From Streptomyces sp. LUP47B (GTDB lineage: Bacteria > Actinomycetota > Actinomycetes > Streptomycetales > Streptomycetaceae), in the NCBI RefSeq assembly GCF_001746295.1, contig NZ_MJAH01000002.1, positions 601,762-665,761 on the forward strand: DNA of 64,000 nt, given 5' to 3'. The notes under the pieces were generated by a model. That model was given only the letters and a program-made list of their open reading frames with translations. It ran no database searches and was not told the DNA's origin. Position 1 is the first letter of the stretch. Each line of letters starts with the position of its first letter. This document shows, in pieces, positions 33,701 to 41,406 of this stretch. A program made the position numbers and the translations under genes.

Positions 33701-34499
33701 GGTCGCGGTGCTCGGCGCAGCGGGCGTAGAAGTCGGCGCGTACGGCGACCAGGACGCGCAGCCGGCGCTCCGGGTCGCGGGCGGCGAGCAGCAGGTCGAT
33801 GAAGCGGGAGCGCTCACGGGGGTCGCGGCAGAGGCTGAAGACCTCCTCGAACTGGTCCACGACCACCCAGCTCTCCGGCTCGCCCCGGGCCGGGGCGAGG
33901 AGATGGCCGTAGCTGGTGGCGGGGGTCGGGCCAGGAGTGAGGATCCGCAGCACCGCCGGGTCGTCGCGGTCGGCGATCTCCTGCTGGAGGCGGGGGATCA
34001 GGCCGGCCCGCAGCAGGGACGACTTCCCGCTGCCGGAGGGGCCGAAGAGCACCGCGAACCGGTGGTCGCGGACCAGTTCGCCGACCTCGGCGAGCACCCG
34101 GTCCCGGCCGAAGAAGAGGTGCCGGTGGTCGGGTTCGAACCGGGCGAGGCCGCGGTACGGCGCGGGTCCCTCCGGTTCCTCCTCGGGCGGGGACCCGGCG
34201 AGCCGGGCCTCCGCCTCCTTCCAGCGCGGCGCCCACTCCCCGGGATCGCCCCCGCAGGCCCGCACATACCCCTCGACGACGGCGAGGGAGGGCAGCCGTT
34301 CGCCCGCGGCGGCCTGGGACAGGGTCGTCGCCGAGAAACCCGCGGCCTCGGCCATCGTCCGGTACGACGGACCGCCCGCCGCCCTCCTGAGCTCGCGCAG
34401 TTCACACGCGAGCCGCTGGACGGGCCCGGACTCCGGGTCCAGCGGTCTTTCCGGACGCCCCACGCGCTCGCACCTCCGTACACCCGACGAAAGCGACAT
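30747..34499 (-). CDS. HTH-nSTAND1-WD40 signalling ATPase
   Basis: About 1,250 residues. Residues 28-85 are an XRE-like helix-turn-helix (LRELRRAAGGPSYRTMAEAAGFSATTLSQAAAGERLPSL). PYRGLARFEPDHRHLFFGRD introduces the nSTAND1 NTPase with Walker A GPSGSGKSS (153-161) and Walker B VVVDQFEE (212-219). A membrane helix is at about 529-547. The rest is a WD40 propeller, probably two (units such as VRLWDTVTGRW, VRVWDTGTGRRI, LQLWDVATQQPLG). STAND proteins switch by oligomerisation on ligand sensing, some in antiphage defence. This Streptomyces type has no assigned function. The start is uncertain because no ribosome binding site is evident; the 239 bp upstream (34500-34738) hold no gene. Confidence 0.85.
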   Translation of the reverse strand: MSLSSGVRRCERVGRPERPLDPESGPVQRLACELRELRRAAGGPSYRTMAEAAGFSATTLSQAAAGERLPSLAVVEGYVRACGGDPGEWAPRWKEAEARLAGSPPEEEPEGPAPYRGLARFEPDHRHLFFGRDRVLAEVGELVRDHRFAVLFGPSGSGKSSLLRAGLIPRLQQEIADRDDPAVLRILTPGPTPATSYGHLLAPARGEPESWVVVDQFEEVFSLCRDPRERSRFIDLLLAARDPERRLRVLVAVRADFYARCAEHRDLADALRGAGLLLGPMTAEELREAVVGPARAAGFLVERTLTARLVEEVQGEPGGLPMLAHALLETWRRRKGRMLTLAGYESAGGVRGAIAATAEEMYGALTPAQARAARHLLLRMVVPGQGTPDTRRPLTRAELAEWADPDVPAVVERLTAARLLTADEDGVQLAHEALISCWPRLHGWLEEDRARLRHHRMLADAARTWVEHDRDPGDLYRGTRLARAEELFPDHRTDPALTVTERTFLAAAVGARESERRAATRISRRHRALTVSLSAVLAVALLTAFAVYREYDDNRRGRTQNAARRVADVADALRTTDPRTALLLGAAAWRVAELPETRRALLGSLAQAETDTFTDPTPGDGVRRMLTADGRVLLSADGGEWRTWDVTTHRRTGSGKVPRGTVTGVGPQTRVLAVTGSDYATVRLWDTVTGRWTGGSVTLRDTGDVDLTADGRAVLTTEGSAVRLRSVTDGRVLFETPAPETADPEVSADGTRVAVCSSQGIPQLWDTATGRALPGAWRKDHVCGADTSLLALGTGRLAAVTGSGVRVWDTGTGRRIAELDDTGVQYLSVSPDGAFMATADHEEVRVWRLTDPGAPVLRHTLSNQHLYGGLRWDRDGRTLRYVEGGTVHTLDLGASVTHGWRTGPVDEVRLSPDGHRYATASRTGDHYVFRLHATSDGRVLHTFPPVRVPASADPALPTVPADTLPVAAFSTDGTRFAYGVSAPGREAVAQPIAVWDVHRARAVATLDLPGGAAIGLALGAGGRTLVAARFTGLGTVADEVWDVARRRRTKLVTDVTAAHLAVRPDGRLLVADGRTAVLPAGRVTRLDLVQGDQIGALAFTADGSLLAAGDGTGRVALWAQHLTRREGVLRNVFPAPLAADPEGVSALAFSPDGGTLAVAGTAGSLQLWDVATQQPLGSPLTTPGEEIDTLAFGADGSTLYAGSAHVPLQKYPVDPGRVLEKVCARAGGAGLSRAQWRTYVPEVPYRRVCG

Positions 34500-34738
34500 C
34501 AGGCGCGATGACCATACGAGTCACCGGGAAACGGAACGGTTGCCCATAGGTGACCGAAGGGTGTCGCCGAATCGGCGGATCGCCTCGCCGCTCACGTTTC
34601 CCCAGGTCGAAGTGGCCCCGATTGATTGACCTGACACAGCAGGGTGCCGATCAACCCCTCGCCGACCACGCTCGGTGCCGCACCGCCCCCACCTCGCCGG
34701 ATCCCCCCGGCAGAGCACGTGACTGGAGAGCACCCCGC

Positions 34739-35515
34739 ATGTTCAAGGCACTCAAGAGCGGCAGAAAGTCCCGCCTCGGCCAGGCCGCCCTCGTCGCCGG
34801 CGGCGTCGCCGCCCTCACCGTCGGCCTGACGGGCAGCGCGAACGCCGGCGTCCTGAACCCCCTCTCGTACAGCGGCAGCACGTTCCAGGCGAAGTACCAG
34901 CCGTACTTCGACTACGACTCGGACAGCTGCTTCCCGGCGGCGGCGGTCGACGCGAACGGCAACGTCAACGGCGGTCTCAACCCGTCCGGCTCGCTCACCG
35001 GCAAGTGCCGCTCCGGACACCTCGGCAAGGCGAACACCTACGCGCAGTCGCTGTGCAAGAACGGCTGGTGCGCGTACGCGTACACGCTGTACTTCGAGAA
35101 GGACCAGTGCGACCCCACCGGCATCAGCGAGTGCGGGCACCGCCACGACTGGGAGTCCGTCGTGGTGTTCCAGAAGCAGGGCGAGGAGAAGCCGCGCTAC
35201 CTGGCCGCCTCCCGGCACGGCGGCTACAGCACCCACCCGATCAACGAGGTGCCGATGAACGGCAACCACGTCGAGATCGTCTACCACAAGGACGGCGCGA
35301 GCACCCACGCCTTCCGCTTCGCGAAGTGGGGCGAGACGCCCGTGGCCTGGGGCAACGGCGGCTGGGACACCCCCGCCCTGGTCAACTTCTCCGGGCTGAA
35401 CAGCAGCCTCCAGGGCAAGCTGAACGGCGACTGGGGCAACGCCAACTTCCAGATCGGCAAGAACTTCCTCAGCAACGTGAACAAGGCCCGCCCCTCCGCG
35501 GTCCCCGCGTTCTGA
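34739..35515 (+). CDS. NPP1-family secreted protein
   Basis: 258 residues, GGAGAG eight bases upstream. A signal peptide ends at TGSANA (about residue 36). The heptapeptide GHRHDWE, hallmark of necrosis- and ethylene-inducing NPP1/NLP proteins, is present, with four Cys before it (SCF, KCR, LCK, WCA). NLPs bind glycosylinositol phosphorylceramides of eudicot membranes and permeabilise them; in soil streptomycetes the role is unclear and may be saprophytic. Single gene. Confidence 0.9.
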   Translation: MFKALKSGRKSRLGQAALVAGGVAALTVGLTGSANAGVLNPLSYSGSTFQAKYQPYFDYDSDSCFPAAAVDANGNVNGGLNPSGSLTGKCRSGHLGKANTYAQSLCKNGWCAYAYTLYFEKDQCDPTGISECGHRHDWESVVVFQKQGEEKPRYLAASRHGGYSTHPINEVPMNGNHVEIVYHKDGASTHAFRFAKWGETPVAWGNGGWDTPALVNFSGLNSSLQGKLNGDWGNANFQIGKNFLSNVNKARPSAVPAF

Positions 35516-35638
35516 CGCACGGGCCTGCCCGACCGCGGCCGCCGACGCACACTCCCCCCTCGCGTCGGTGGCCGCTTCCCGGCATCCGGGGCACCCGGGA
35601 CATGGTGAGACCTCCCCGCGGGTGACACCCTGGTCGCC

Positions 35639-36874
35639 ATGACCTCTGCCCCGGCCCGAACCGCCCTGGACCTCACCGCGGACCTCCCGGTCCCCGACCT
35701 CGAGGACTTCTACCGGGACCTGCACCGTCACCCCGAGCTGTCGTTCGAGGAGCACCGCACGGCGGCCCGGCTCGCCGAGCGGCTGAAGGCGGCCGGATTC
35801 GAGACGGCCGAGGGCATCGCCGGCACCGGCGTCGCGGGTCTGTTGCGCAACGGCGACGGGCCCACCGTCCTGCTGCGCGCCGACATGGACGCGCTACCGG
35901 TCGAGGAGCTGACCGGACTGCCGTACGCCTCGGAGTCGCCCGGGGTGATGCACGCCTGCGGGCACGACCTGCACGTGACCTGGCTGGCGGGGGCGGCGAA
36001 GGCGCTCGCGGACGGCCGGGACGCCTGGTCCGGGACGCTGCTCCTGGTGGGCCAGCCCGCCGAGGAGGCCGGCGGCGGGGCGGCCGCGATGGTCGCCGAC
36101 GGGCTCTACGACCGGGTCCCGCGCCCGGACGTCCTGCTCGGCCAGCACGTGGTACCGGGCCCGGCGGGCCTGTACGCGCACGTGCCGGGCCTGATCATGT
36201 CGGCGACGACGGACGTGGAGATCGTGGTGCACGGCCGGGGCGGCCACGGCTCGCGCCCCGAGACGACGGTCGACCCGGTCGTCACGGCCGCCTACATCGT
36301 CACGCGGCTCCAGACGATCGTCAGCCGGGAGATCAAGCCGCGCGAGTCGGCCGTGCTGACCGTCGGCCGGATCGAGGCGGGCACGGCCCCGAACATCATT
36401 CCCGCCACCGCCCGTATCTCCCTCAACCTGCGGACCCAGTCCGAGGCGGTACGGGACCGGATGATCGCCGCGATCCGCCGGATCGCCGAGGGCGAGTGCC
36501 ATGCGGCGGGCTGCCCGCGCGAACCCGAGGTGACCCTGGGCGGCTCGTTCCCGGCCACGGTCAACGACCCGGAGACCGACCACCGGATCGCCGCCGTGCA
36601 CCGCGAGGTCTTCGGCACCGCCACCGTCTTCGACTCCGGCCCGGCGATGGCCAGCGAGGACTTCTCGAAGCTCGCGCTCGGCGAACTCCCGTACTCCTAC
36701 TGGTTCGTGACCTCCACGCCCGCCGAGACCTGGGAGGCGGCACCGGGCGCGGACCTGATGGAGAAGTTCGACGCCGTCCCCAGCAACCACAGCCCGCACT
36801 TCGCCCCGGACCTGTCGACGGTGGCGCCGGGGGTGCGGACCCTGGTGTCGGGGGCGCTGGCCTGTCTCGTCTAG
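35639..36874 (+). CDS. M20 family amidohydrolase
   Basis: 411 residues. Metal-binding motifs of the M20D group are all present: LRADMDALPV, HACGHDLH, GQPAEEAGGGA, GQHV, RGGHGSRP and the final NHSPHFAPD. M20D enzymes hydrolyse N-acyl amino acids (hippurate hydrolase, IAA-amino acid hydrolase type). No signal peptide, so cytoplasmic. The TAG stop lies in CTAG and shares three of its four bases with the stop of the convergent gene. Confidence 0.9.
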   Translation: MTSAPARTALDLTADLPVPDLEDFYRDLHRHPELSFEEHRTAARLAERLKAAGFETAEGIAGTGVAGLLRNGDGPTVLLRADMDALPVEELTGLPYASESPGVMHACGHDLHVTWLAGAAKALADGRDAWSGTLLLVGQPAEEAGGGAAAMVADGLYDRVPRPDVLLGQHVVPGPAGLYAHVPGLIMSATTDVEIVVHGRGGHGSRPETTVDPVVTAAYIVTRLQTIVSREIKPRESAVLTVGRIEAGTAPNIIPATARISLNLRTQSEAVRDRMIAAIRRIAEGECHAAGCPREPEVTLGGSFPATVNDPETDHRIAAVHREVFGTATVFDSGPAMASEDFSKLALGELPYSYWFVTSTPAETWEAAPGADLMEKFDAVPSNHSPHFAPDLSTVAPGVRTLVSGALACLV

Positions 36875-38028
36875 AACGGTGTCGCCTGCAGCTCCCGCAG
36901 CTGCTTCTCCACGTTCTCCAGGGCGCCCGGGCGACGGCCGGGAACGCGGGCGCGCAACTGCGCGAGCAGGGCGCCGAGTTCCTGCGCCTGGGTCTTGTCA
37001 CGGACCTGCCCCCACTGGTGGTGGGCACGGTCCACGGCCTTCTCCACGGTCGGCGAGTCCGGGCTCTGTTGGGCGGTCAGCCGCGTCTCGGCCACGGTCA
37101 GCCAGATCCGGCAGCTGCGCGCCGAGTCCCGCGCGAACATCGCCAGGTCCGCCCGCACCTCGGACCAGTGCAGGGCCTGCTCGGACGCCACCCCGTGCGC
37201 ACGCGTGGCGGCCTGCTCGTGCGCCAGGGCGAGCGCGTCGGCGTCCTGGTGCCGGCCGGCCTGGACGGCGGCGGTGATCTGGACGTGGGGGTCCTCTTGA
37301 GGACGGTCGGGTGTCTTCGGCCTTTCCGGCGTGTGAGGACGAGGCTGTTCAGGCCGATAGGCGGGTCTGGGAGCGAAGCCCCCGGGGACGGCCACCGGAG
37401 CGGGCGGCACCGTCAACACGACGTCCCCGTAGGCGTCGGGGCCCAGCCGCCCGAACGCCTGCTGATGCAGCTGCTCGACCGGCGGACGCCATCCGCTGCG
37501 CAGGATCGTCGCGATCGTCTTCATGTACGCCGGCCCGGCCACCGTACGCCGGGAGGGCGGCGGCGCGATCCGCCCGAACACCGCGTTGTTGCGCCCGGAG
37601 TCGAGGGCGTGCGTCCGCAGCCAGCCCCACGCATCCGCGTCGGCGTGCAGGTCGACCAGGAGCGTCGTCGACCCGGGGGAACGCAGCCGGAACTCCTCCC
37701 GGATCCACTGCCAGGGCAGCGCGGTGTAGCGCACGGTGGCCGGGGTGGTGCGGGCCAGCGCGAGGTGGGGGAGGTGCTGGCGGCGGTCCAGGGCGAGCTG
37801 GCCCGCGATGAAGACGGTGAGCGGGCCCGGCGTGGCCGCGACGGCGCGCAGCCGGGTCAGGACGGCCTGCGGCTCCAGGGGGTCGGCGAGTTCCACGACA
37901 TTGGCCGTGTCGGTGCCGGAGAGCACGGCGGGCGGCACGGCCGCGAGAACGGGAAGCACGGACGCCGCGTCCACCAGACGGCTCTTGCCCACCGGTGAGG
38001 CGGCGAGCAGCAGCACGGTTCCGGGCAT
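36871..38028 (-). CDS. Hypothetical protein with degenerate P-loop
   Basis: 385 residues. The N-terminus VLLLAASPVGKSRLVDA resembles a Walker A loop (xxxxGKS), and LTVFIAGQLALD may be the following strand, but a clear Walker B is not seen. A Pro-rich linker (PRPAYRPEQPRPHTPERPKTPDRPQED) around 235-260 leads to a helical C-terminal half (DADALALAHEQAATRAHGVASEQALHWSEVRADLAMFARDSARSCRIWLTVAETRL). I cannot name the family. Its stop codon overlaps that of the M20 gene. Confidence 0.65.
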   Translation of the reverse strand: MPGTVLLLAASPVGKSRLVDAASVLPVLAAVPPAVLSGTDTANVVELADPLEPQAVLTRLRAVAATPGPLTVFIAGQLALDRRQHLPHLALARTTPATVRYTALPWQWIREEFRLRSPGSTTLLVDLHADADAWGWLRTHALDSGRNNAVFGRIAPPPSRRTVAGPAYMKTIATILRSGWRPPVEQLHQQAFGRLGPDAYGDVVLTVPPAPVAVPGGFAPRPAYRPEQPRPHTPERPKTPDRPQEDPHVQITAAVQAGRHQDADALALAHEQAATRAHGVASEQALHWSEVRADLAMFARDSARSCRIWLTVAETRLTAQQSPDSPTVEKAVDRAHHQWGQVRDKTQAQELGALLAQLRARVPGRRPGALENVEKQLRELQATPF

Positions 38029-38237
38029 CGGTCCCTCCCCATCCCCCGTCGATCACTTACGGCAGCACGGTAACCGCTGTGGCTGCGAAGGGGAGTTCCC
38101 AGGGCGGCAAACGTCCCTTTCCTGCCCGCTCGTCGGCCCCGCGCACAGCAATCACGGCATTCGACTTGCCAGGGCCCCTTCCCAGGTGTGCTCTGGAAGC
38201 CGGGGGTGTATCGGGGTGGAGAGAGAGGAGTGCTCTC

Positions 38238-38666
38238 ATGGCTCATGCGGCACCCGCGGGCGGATTCGCCCGGACACCTGATGTCTTCGACGCCAAGGTG
38301 CACACGGCCGCCAGGTACGGCATCCCGGTCGTGCTCGGGCTGGTCTACGGCTACTGGGCCGCGGCGAACCGCCGTGACGGCGGGCCGATCACCGGCTGGA
38401 ACGTGCTGTTCGGCTGTGTCACGGCCATCGCGTTCATCGTGCTGTGCATCGCCGTGGCGACGTTCGCGCCCCTGCTGAAGCGGGAGCTCCACTCGGCCGT
38501 GAAGTCCGGCTTCGCCGGGGCGGCCGTCGGGTTCCTGTACAGCCAGACGGGAGAGAGCGTGCTGCGCTCGACGGCGCTGGCGCTGGCGGTCGCGGCGGGG
38601 ATCTTCGTCGTGTTCTTCTACCGCTACTACACGCACGAGGACGGCGAGGGGAACCGGATCCGTTAG
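38238..38666 (+). CDS. Small multi-TM membrane protein
   Basis: 142 residues, with GAGAGGAG upstream. Four hydrophobic segments: YGIPVVLGLVYGYWAA, WNVLFGCVTAIAFIVLCIAVATFAPLL, SGFAGAAVGFLYS and ALALAVAAGIFVVFFYRYYT. The ribosome binding site is inside a small inverted repeat (GAGAG/CTCTC, 38221-38237). Function unknown. Confidence 0.7.
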   Translation: MAHAAPAGGFARTPDVFDAKVHTAARYGIPVVLGLVYGYWAAANRRDGGPITGWNVLFGCVTAIAFIVLCIAVATFAPLLKRELHSAVKSGFAGAAVGFLYSQTGESVLRSTALALAVAAGIFVVFFYRYYTHEDGEGNRIR

Positions 38667-38680
38667 CGGACGCGCATGGA

Positions 38681-38703
38681 CCCCGGCCAGGAAATGGCCG
38701 GGG
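38681..38703. terminator. Hairpin terminator between convergent genes
   Basis: CCCCGGCC and GGCCGGGG form a perfect 8-bp stem with a 7-nt loop, placed between the ends of two convergent genes. Confidence 0.6.
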
Positions 38704-38716
38704 CCCACGACTTCCC

Positions 38717-39112
38717 TCATCCCACGTTCTTCCACTGCGGACACGGATCCGCACAGGTCGGCACGGAACGCCGGCCGGTGTCGACGAACGCGGCACTGAC
38801 CCAGCCCCGGGCCCCGGTGAACCAGTACCAGTACGGGTTGCCGTTGACGCTCTGCCCGCGGACCATGCACCTCACCCGGTCGTGGCTGCCCGGCGGGAGC
38901 CGGTCGACGGCGGCGGAGTGCGTGGTGGGCGCGGCCCGTACGTCGACCGGGGTGCGGGAGACGATGGTGCCCCGGACCGGACCGCCGTGCCCATGGCCTT
39001 CGGCGTACGTGGGCGGGGCTGCCGCCGCGAAGCCGCCCGCCGCCGTGACGGTGAGCGTGGCGCCGGTGAGCATGGCCACGGCCAGGGTCCGCAGGCCCGT
39101 AGTGGTGCGCAT
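38717..39112 (-). CDS. Secreted SH3-like domain protein
   Basis: 131 residues, AAGGAGG seven bases before the ATG. A signal peptide runs to GGFAAAA (about residue 31). The rest has VDVRAAPTTHSAAVDRLPPGSHDRVRCMVRGQSVNGNPYWYWFTGARGWVSAAFVDT, a bacterial SH3 (SH3_3) domain with the typical RxxPxxxSxxxxxLxxGxxVxxxC pattern and two Cys. It probably binds the cell wall. Single gene. Confidence 0.8.
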   Translation of the reverse strand: MRTTTGLRTLAVAMLTGATLTVTAAGGFAAAAPPTYAEGHGHGGPVRGTIVSRTPVDVRAAPTTHSAAVDRLPPGSHDRVRCMVRGQSVNGNPYWYWFTGARGWVSAAFVDTGRRSVPTCADPCPQWKNVG

Positions 39113-39263
39113 GGATCGGCCTCCTTCTCCCCGGGTCTCCCCCCGATCCGCCCCTGATCTCCCCTGATCCATGAGACACCCGTTCGGGTGAACCCTCCAC
39201 CGGAGGGCGGAATCGCCGGCTCCACGGCTCGCGCGGCCGCCCGCCGTCGTCTTGCCTTGAAGG

Positions 39264-40094
39264 GTGACCTCTCGTGTCCGCGGCGCCCTGTCGGCCGCCC
39301 TGATCGCCCTGGCCTGTCTGCTCGTGCCCTTCGGCGCGGTGGCGGCCTGGGCGGCGTACGGCCTCACCGACACGGGCCGGTACGTCACGACGATGGCACC
39401 GCTCGCCGCCGACCCCGCCGTGCGGGACAGCGTCGCGGACGCGGTGGAGGGCGAAGTCGGCGAGCCGGTACGGCCCTTGGTGCGCTCCTTCACCCGGACC
39501 CCGGCCTTCGGCACCGCGTGGGACGAGGGCAACAGAGCCGTCCACCAAGCCGTGTTGAGGGCAGTCCGGGACGGCGGCCACCACGAGGTGACCGTCGACA
39601 TCGCCCCGATCGCCGCCCGGGTGGAGCACCGGGTCACCCTGCCCCCCACCGAGATCGCCGTGCTCCCGGCCTCCCAGCTGGACCGTCTCCGGAAGGGTTA
39701 CGACGTGCTCGAAGTCGCCGGTTTCTGGCTGCCCGTCTCGGCCGCCGTCCTCGCCGTCGCCGGGATCGCGGTCGCCGCCTGTCGCCGCCGCGCCCTCACC
39801 GCGACCGCCCTCGGCACGGCACTCGGCGGCGCGCTGCTCAGCCTCGCCGTCGCCGTGGGCCGCCGGCTCACCCTCACCGATCTGCCCGACCCGGTGCACC
39901 GCCCGGCCGTGGGCGCCGTCTACGACGCCCTGACCGCCACCTTGCGCACGGTCTCCTGGCTGCTCGTGGCCGTCGGTCTCGCGGTGGCTCTGACCTGCTG
40001 GCTCAGTGGTCGGTACGGCTGGCCGCGAGCCGGGCGAGGGCCCGCAGGGCCCGTTCCAGATCCGGCACAGCGGCCGACGCGAGCCCGAGCCTGA
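39264..40094 (+). CDS. Two-to-four-TM hypothetical membrane protein
   Basis: 276 residues from a GTG. An N-terminal helix (ALSAALIALACLLVPFGAVAAWAAYGL), a periplasmic domain of about 140 residues and three further helices (LPVSAAVLAVAGIAVAAC, TALGTALGGALLSLAVAVG, SWLLVAVGLAVALTCWL) are visible. The layout (DTGRYVTTMAPLAADPAVRDSVADAV) matches a Streptomyces family without known function. The 3' end overlaps the 3' end of the convergent MocR gene by 92 bp. Confidence 0.75.
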   Translation: MTSRVRGALSAALIALACLLVPFGAVAAWAAYGLTDTGRYVTTMAPLAADPAVRDSVADAVEGEVGEPVRPLVRSFTRTPAFGTAWDEGNRAVHQAVLRAVRDGGHHEVTVDIAPIAARVEHRVTLPPTEIAVLPASQLDRLRKGYDVLEVAGFWLPVSAAVLAVAGIAVAACRRRALTATALGTALGGALLSLAVAVGRRLTLTDLPDPVHRPAVGAVYDALTATLRTVSWLLVAVGLAVALTCWLSGRYGWPRAGRGPAGPVPDPAQRPTRARA

Positions 40095-41331
40095 CCGCGT
40101 CCGGGGTGCGGTTCGGGTCGACGGCGAAGGAGGGCCCGGGCGTGAGGGCGATCCCGAGCGCCGCGGCGGCGGCCGTGAAGGTGTCCGCCCGCCAGGGGGC
40201 CGGGAGTTGCCACCAGGCGTAGTACGCGCGCGGATCGGACCGTACGGCGAACCCGCCCAGGCACTCGGCCAGCACCCGCTGCCTGCGCGCCGCGTCGGCC
40301 CGCTTCGCCTGGACCAGCCGCGCCACGGTCCCGTCCACCGTCCACCGAACCCCCGCCTCCAGCGCGAACCGCCCCGCACTCCACCCACCGGAGCGGACGG
40401 CGTCCGCCACCGCGTCCACCCGCTTTTCCGGTACGACGAGAAAGCCGACGGTGAGCCCGGGCGCGACCCGCTTGGAGAGACCGTCGACGACATGGGTGAG
40501 GGCGGGGGCGAGGGCGGCGAGCGGGTCGTCGTCCTCCGCGAGGAACGACCAGATGCGGTCCTCCACGACGGGAAGGTGCAAGTCATTGACGGTAAGCGCG
40601 AGTTGACGCCTGCGCTCGTAACTGGTCGTCACGGACGTCGGATTGTGCAGGGTCGGCTGCACATAGAGGGCCGACAGGGGCGCCGTGCGATGGGCGGCGG
40701 CCACCGACTCGGGGCGCAGTCCCTCCTCGTCCGTGGCCAGCGGCACCAGCGTGATGCCGAGCCGGGCAGCGATCTCCTTGACCACGGGATACGTCAGCTC
40801 CTCCACGCCGACCCGGCCGCCCGACCGCGCCAGGGAGGCGAGGGCGGCGGCGACGGACTGGCGGGCGTTGCCCGTGAAGAGGATCCGGGACGGGTCGGGG
40901 CGCCAGCCCGGGGTGGTGAGGAGGGCGGCGACGGCCTCGCGGGCGGCCGGTGTGCCGGTGGCGGCGGCCGGGCGGAGGGCCTCGGTCAGGACGTCGGGGC
41001 GCAGCAGGGGTGCGAGGGCTTCGGCGAGGAGCTCGGACTGGCCTTCGGCGGAGGGGTAGTTGAGCTCCAGGTTGACGGGTGTCCCCGTGTCCTCGATGAG
41101 CCCCCGGCCGGGCCGCACCGGCGCGGTGGCTTTCACGAAGGTGCCGCGGCCCACCTCCCCGACGACCAGTCCCCGCCGTACGAGTTCGCCGTACGCCCGT
41201 TCCGCCGTCGACGCGGCGATCCCGTGCCGGCGCGCGAACTTCCGCTGCGGGGGCAGGCGTTCGCCCGGCCGGAGCCGTCCGGTGGTGATGTCGGCGGCTA
41301 TGCGGTCGGCGATACGGCGGTAGTCGTGCAC
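40003..41331 (-). CDS. MocR-type GntR/aminotransferase regulator
   Basis: 442 residues from a GTG with AGGGGG upstream. Residues 1-70 are a GntR winged helix (YRRIADRIAADITTGRLRPGERLPPQRKFARRHGIAASTAERAYGELVRRGLV). The rest is a fold-type I aminotransferase domain with PLP lysine in VDGLSKRVAPGLTVGF. MocR proteins such as GabR and PdxR bind direct repeats and sense PLP plus an amine. A divergent alpha/beta hydrolase and direct ATTGCAC repeats between the genes fit this. The target pathway is unknown. Confidence 0.9.
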   Translation of the reverse strand: MHDYRRIADRIAADITTGRLRPGERLPPQRKFARRHGIAASTAERAYGELVRRGLVVGEVGRGTFVKATAPVRPGRGLIEDTGTPVNLELNYPSAEGQSELLAEALAPLLRPDVLTEALRPAAATGTPAAREAVAALLTTPGWRPDPSRILFTGNARQSVAAALASLARSGGRVGVEELTYPVVKEIAARLGITLVPLATDEEGLRPESVAAAHRTAPLSALYVQPTLHNPTSVTTSYERRRQLALTVNDLHLPVVEDRIWSFLAEDDDPLAALAPALTHVVDGLSKRVAPGLTVGFLVVPEKRVDAVADAVRSGGWSAGRFALEAGVRWTVDGTVARLVQAKRADAARRQRVLAECLGGFAVRSDPRAYYAWWQLPAPWRADTFTAAAAALGIALTPGPSFAVDPNRTPDAVRLGLASAAVPDLERALRALARLAASRTDH

Positions 41332-41345
41332 CAAGGCCCCCTGTG

Positions 41346-41399
41346 ATTGCACTGAGGGCAAAGATTTTATTGCACCGAGATGTGGGGCCGACCTAGGGT
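41346..41399. promoter_or_regulatory. Direct ATTGCAC repeats and promoter between MocR and hydrolase genes
   Basis: ATTGCAC occurs at 41346-41352 and 41369-41375, same orientation, 23 bp apart. TTGCAC (41370) also works as a -35 with TAGGGT (41394-41399) as -10 after 18 bp, placing the start of transcription near the hydrolase ATG at 41407. Direct-repeat sites are usual for MocR regulators. Confidence 0.55.
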
Positions 41400-41406
41400 C
41401 GGCGTC

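Noticed and set aside
30634..34511. Open frames of over 600 and over 1,200 codons in other frames of the STAND gene
   Set aside because: High GC removes stop codons in shadow frames; only the 1,250-residue minus frame has domains and G/C-ending codons at the right position.
34739..36874. NPP1, M20 and pectate lyase taken together as a plant-virulence island
   Set aside because: They are separate transcription units many kb apart with normal codon use and no mobility genes; these families are common in soil saprophytes.
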